DNA of 64,000 bases, taken from Piezodorus guildinii (lineage: Eukaryota; Arthropoda; Insecta; Hemiptera; Pentatomidae). Shown here one piece after another: positions 62,854 through 64,000 of this stretch. Each line of letters opens with the position of its first letter. Within the stretch, counting starts at the first letter, position 1. Where the stretch lies: NCBI GenBank assembly GCA_023052935.1, contig CM041293.1:177249600-177313599 (forward strand), given 5' to 3'. The notes beneath the pieces were generated by a model. It was given only the letters and a program-made list of their open reading frames with translations. It did no database searches and was not told where the DNA came from. The translations under genes were made by a program, and so were the position numbers.

Positions 62854-64000
62854 ATATATGAACATTATGCAATGGAACCTTAACGGCACGACCTCTCAAC
62901 ATGAAGAATTAAAGCTTCTCATATCTGAACACCAACCTGAAATAATATGCCTCCAGGAAACACATCTAAAACCGAGCCGTGTATTTAATATTAAAAACTA
63001 TCAAATATTCCGAACGGACAAAGTAACTGATAACCGGGCCTGTGGGGGAGTTTTAACGGCAATACACAACCGATTGATAGCAAAGAAGATAAATATAGAC
63101 ACTCCCATTCAAGCAACTACCACAATAGTTCATACAACAATAAAAATACATATTTGCAACATTTATCTGCCGCCTACTGAACCTATTAATGAATATGAAT
63201 TAACACGACTTATCAATAAACTTCCTCAACCTTTCATTATCCTCGGAGATGTAAATGCATCTCACACCAGCTGGGGAAACAGAAACAATAACTCACGAGG
63301 AAACGTAATAAAACGCATACAGGATAATTTTGATTTGTTGCTGCTTAACACAGGAACAATGACACATCTATGTCCTAGAACTGGGACGCTTACCGCTATA
63401 GATTTAACCCTTTGTTCCCCAAACCTTTACAATCTTTTCGAATGGAAAGTACTACACGACCCTCACAATTCTGACCATTTCCCTATCTTAATGAAAATGA
63501 TTGGCAGAAATAGTGATGGAAGACGACCTTGGCAGTGGGCTGTCAATAAAGCTAACTGGGATATTTTTCAAAAGAAAATTAATCTGGAACGTGAAGAAGA
63601 AAATATAGATAAGAACAATAGCTATATCACTCAGCAAATATTAGAAGCAGCAGAAGCCTCAATCCCAAAATCAAACCCATCATTATCCATTCCGAAACCA
63701 CCTTGGTTTGACAATGACTGCAAAAAGGTAATCAAAAAACGAAACCAAGCCATCAATAAATTCCGAAAATGCCCATCGACAGAAAACCTTATCAACTTTA
63801 AAAAATGGAGAGCCCAATCTCGGAACCTAATTAGAAACAAGAAAAAAGAATCCTGGAACAACTTTGTTACTAACATAAATGCAAACACACCCATTCGCAC
63901 AGTATGGAGAAAAATTAATGCTATCAGAGGAAAATATTCTAATGAACAGCCGACACTCGAAATAGAAGGAAATATTATATATGACCCTACAATATTAGCT
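62846..64000 (+). CDS. Non-LTR retrotransposon ORF2, APE endonuclease part (runs off window)
   Basis: ATG at 62846 (a second ATG at 62858), open for about 385 codons to the window edge. It nicks target DNA for target-primed reverse transcription. The apurinic-endonuclease motifs are in order: MQWNLNG (Asn), CLQETHL (catalytic Glu), NIYLPPTEP, ILGDVNASHTSWG (Asp and Asn), and DPHNSDHFPIL (Ser-Asp-His). The stretch after about residue 230 is the linker to reverse transcriptase, not yet reached. Same frame as ORF1. Probably expressed by reinitiation after the short overlap. I/Jockey-type LINE by endonuclease order and ORF1 type. Confidence 0.9.
   Translation, partial: MDKYMNIMQWNLNGTTSQHEELKLLISEHQPEIICLQETHLKPSRVFNIKNYQIFRTDKVTDNRACGGVLTAIHNRLIAKKINIDTPIQATTTIVHTTIKIHICNIYLPPTEPINEYELTRLINKLPQPFIILGDVNASHTSWGNRNNNSRGNVIKRIQDNFDLLLLNTGTMTHLCPRTGTLTAIDLTLCSPNLYNLFEWKVLHDPHNSDHFPILMKMIGRNSDGRRPWQWAVNKANWDIFQKKINLEREEENIDKNNSYITQQILEAAEASIPKSNPSLSIPKPPWFDNDCKKVIKKRNQAINKFRKCPSTENLINFKKWRAQSRNLIRNKKKESWNNFVTNINANTPIRTVWRKINAIRGKYSNEQPTLEIEGNIIYDPTILA

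Overview
This is about 64 kb of AT-rich DNA that looks like an insect (perhaps hemipteran) nuclear genome. Evidence for a eukaryote is spliced exons with GT-AG borders, a tRNA-derived SINE family, and many non-LTR, LTR, Penelope-like, mariner, hAT-like, PIF/Harbinger-like and Helitron-like elements. There are no bacterial operons, no rRNA or tRNA genes and no CRISPR array. Host genes are sparse. Most of the window is transposable elements, often nested.

Layout. 1-8.6 kb: AT-rich sequence with one complete SINE, a deleted Helitron-like copy and a decayed LINE fragment. The 4.98-8.65 kb stretch may be the long 3' UTR of a minus-strand gene. 8.65-25.5 kb: four candidate exons of that gene (25.4, 15.8, 13.96 and 8.7 kb). 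Two carry nearly the same amphipathic helix, which fits the protein kinase A anchoring (AKAP) pattern. The introns hold a hAT-type MITE, a mariner split by a 0.9-kb foldback element and a second mariner piece, a PIF/Harbinger relic split by a SINE, LINE fragments, a long perfect hairpin and a Penelope-like (GIY-YIG) relic. 25.7-40.4 kb: dense LINE fragments, Helitron-like copies, a 1.2-kb palindrome built from head-to-head SINEs and tandem repeats, a 145-bp MITE with a matching empty site, and a 1.7-kb inverted-repeat element.

40.6-50.3 kb: candidate plus-strand 3' exons of a small cysteine-rich protein. Its intron has received a complete, very young Ty3/gypsy-type LTR retrotransposon (43760-49304). 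The two LTRs read identical by eye. Gag, protease and pol share one frame broken only by a TGA and a TAG, and no env is present. It lies about 40 bp upstream of a strong splice acceptor. 50.3-60.2 kb: more LINE fragments, a 299-bp inverted repeat that reads identical by eye, and six Helitron-like copies. 60.4-64.0 kb: a non-LTR retrotransposon of the I/Jockey type. Its ORF1 (three CCHC knuckles) and ORF2 (APE endonuclease, running off the window) are separated by a 329-codon hydrophobic reading frame that overlaps both neighbours by a few bases. That middle frame is the best candidate here for something undescribed.

All functional calls come from reading motifs by eye. No database or alignment program was used. 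Exon calls are predictions from splice signals and open frames.
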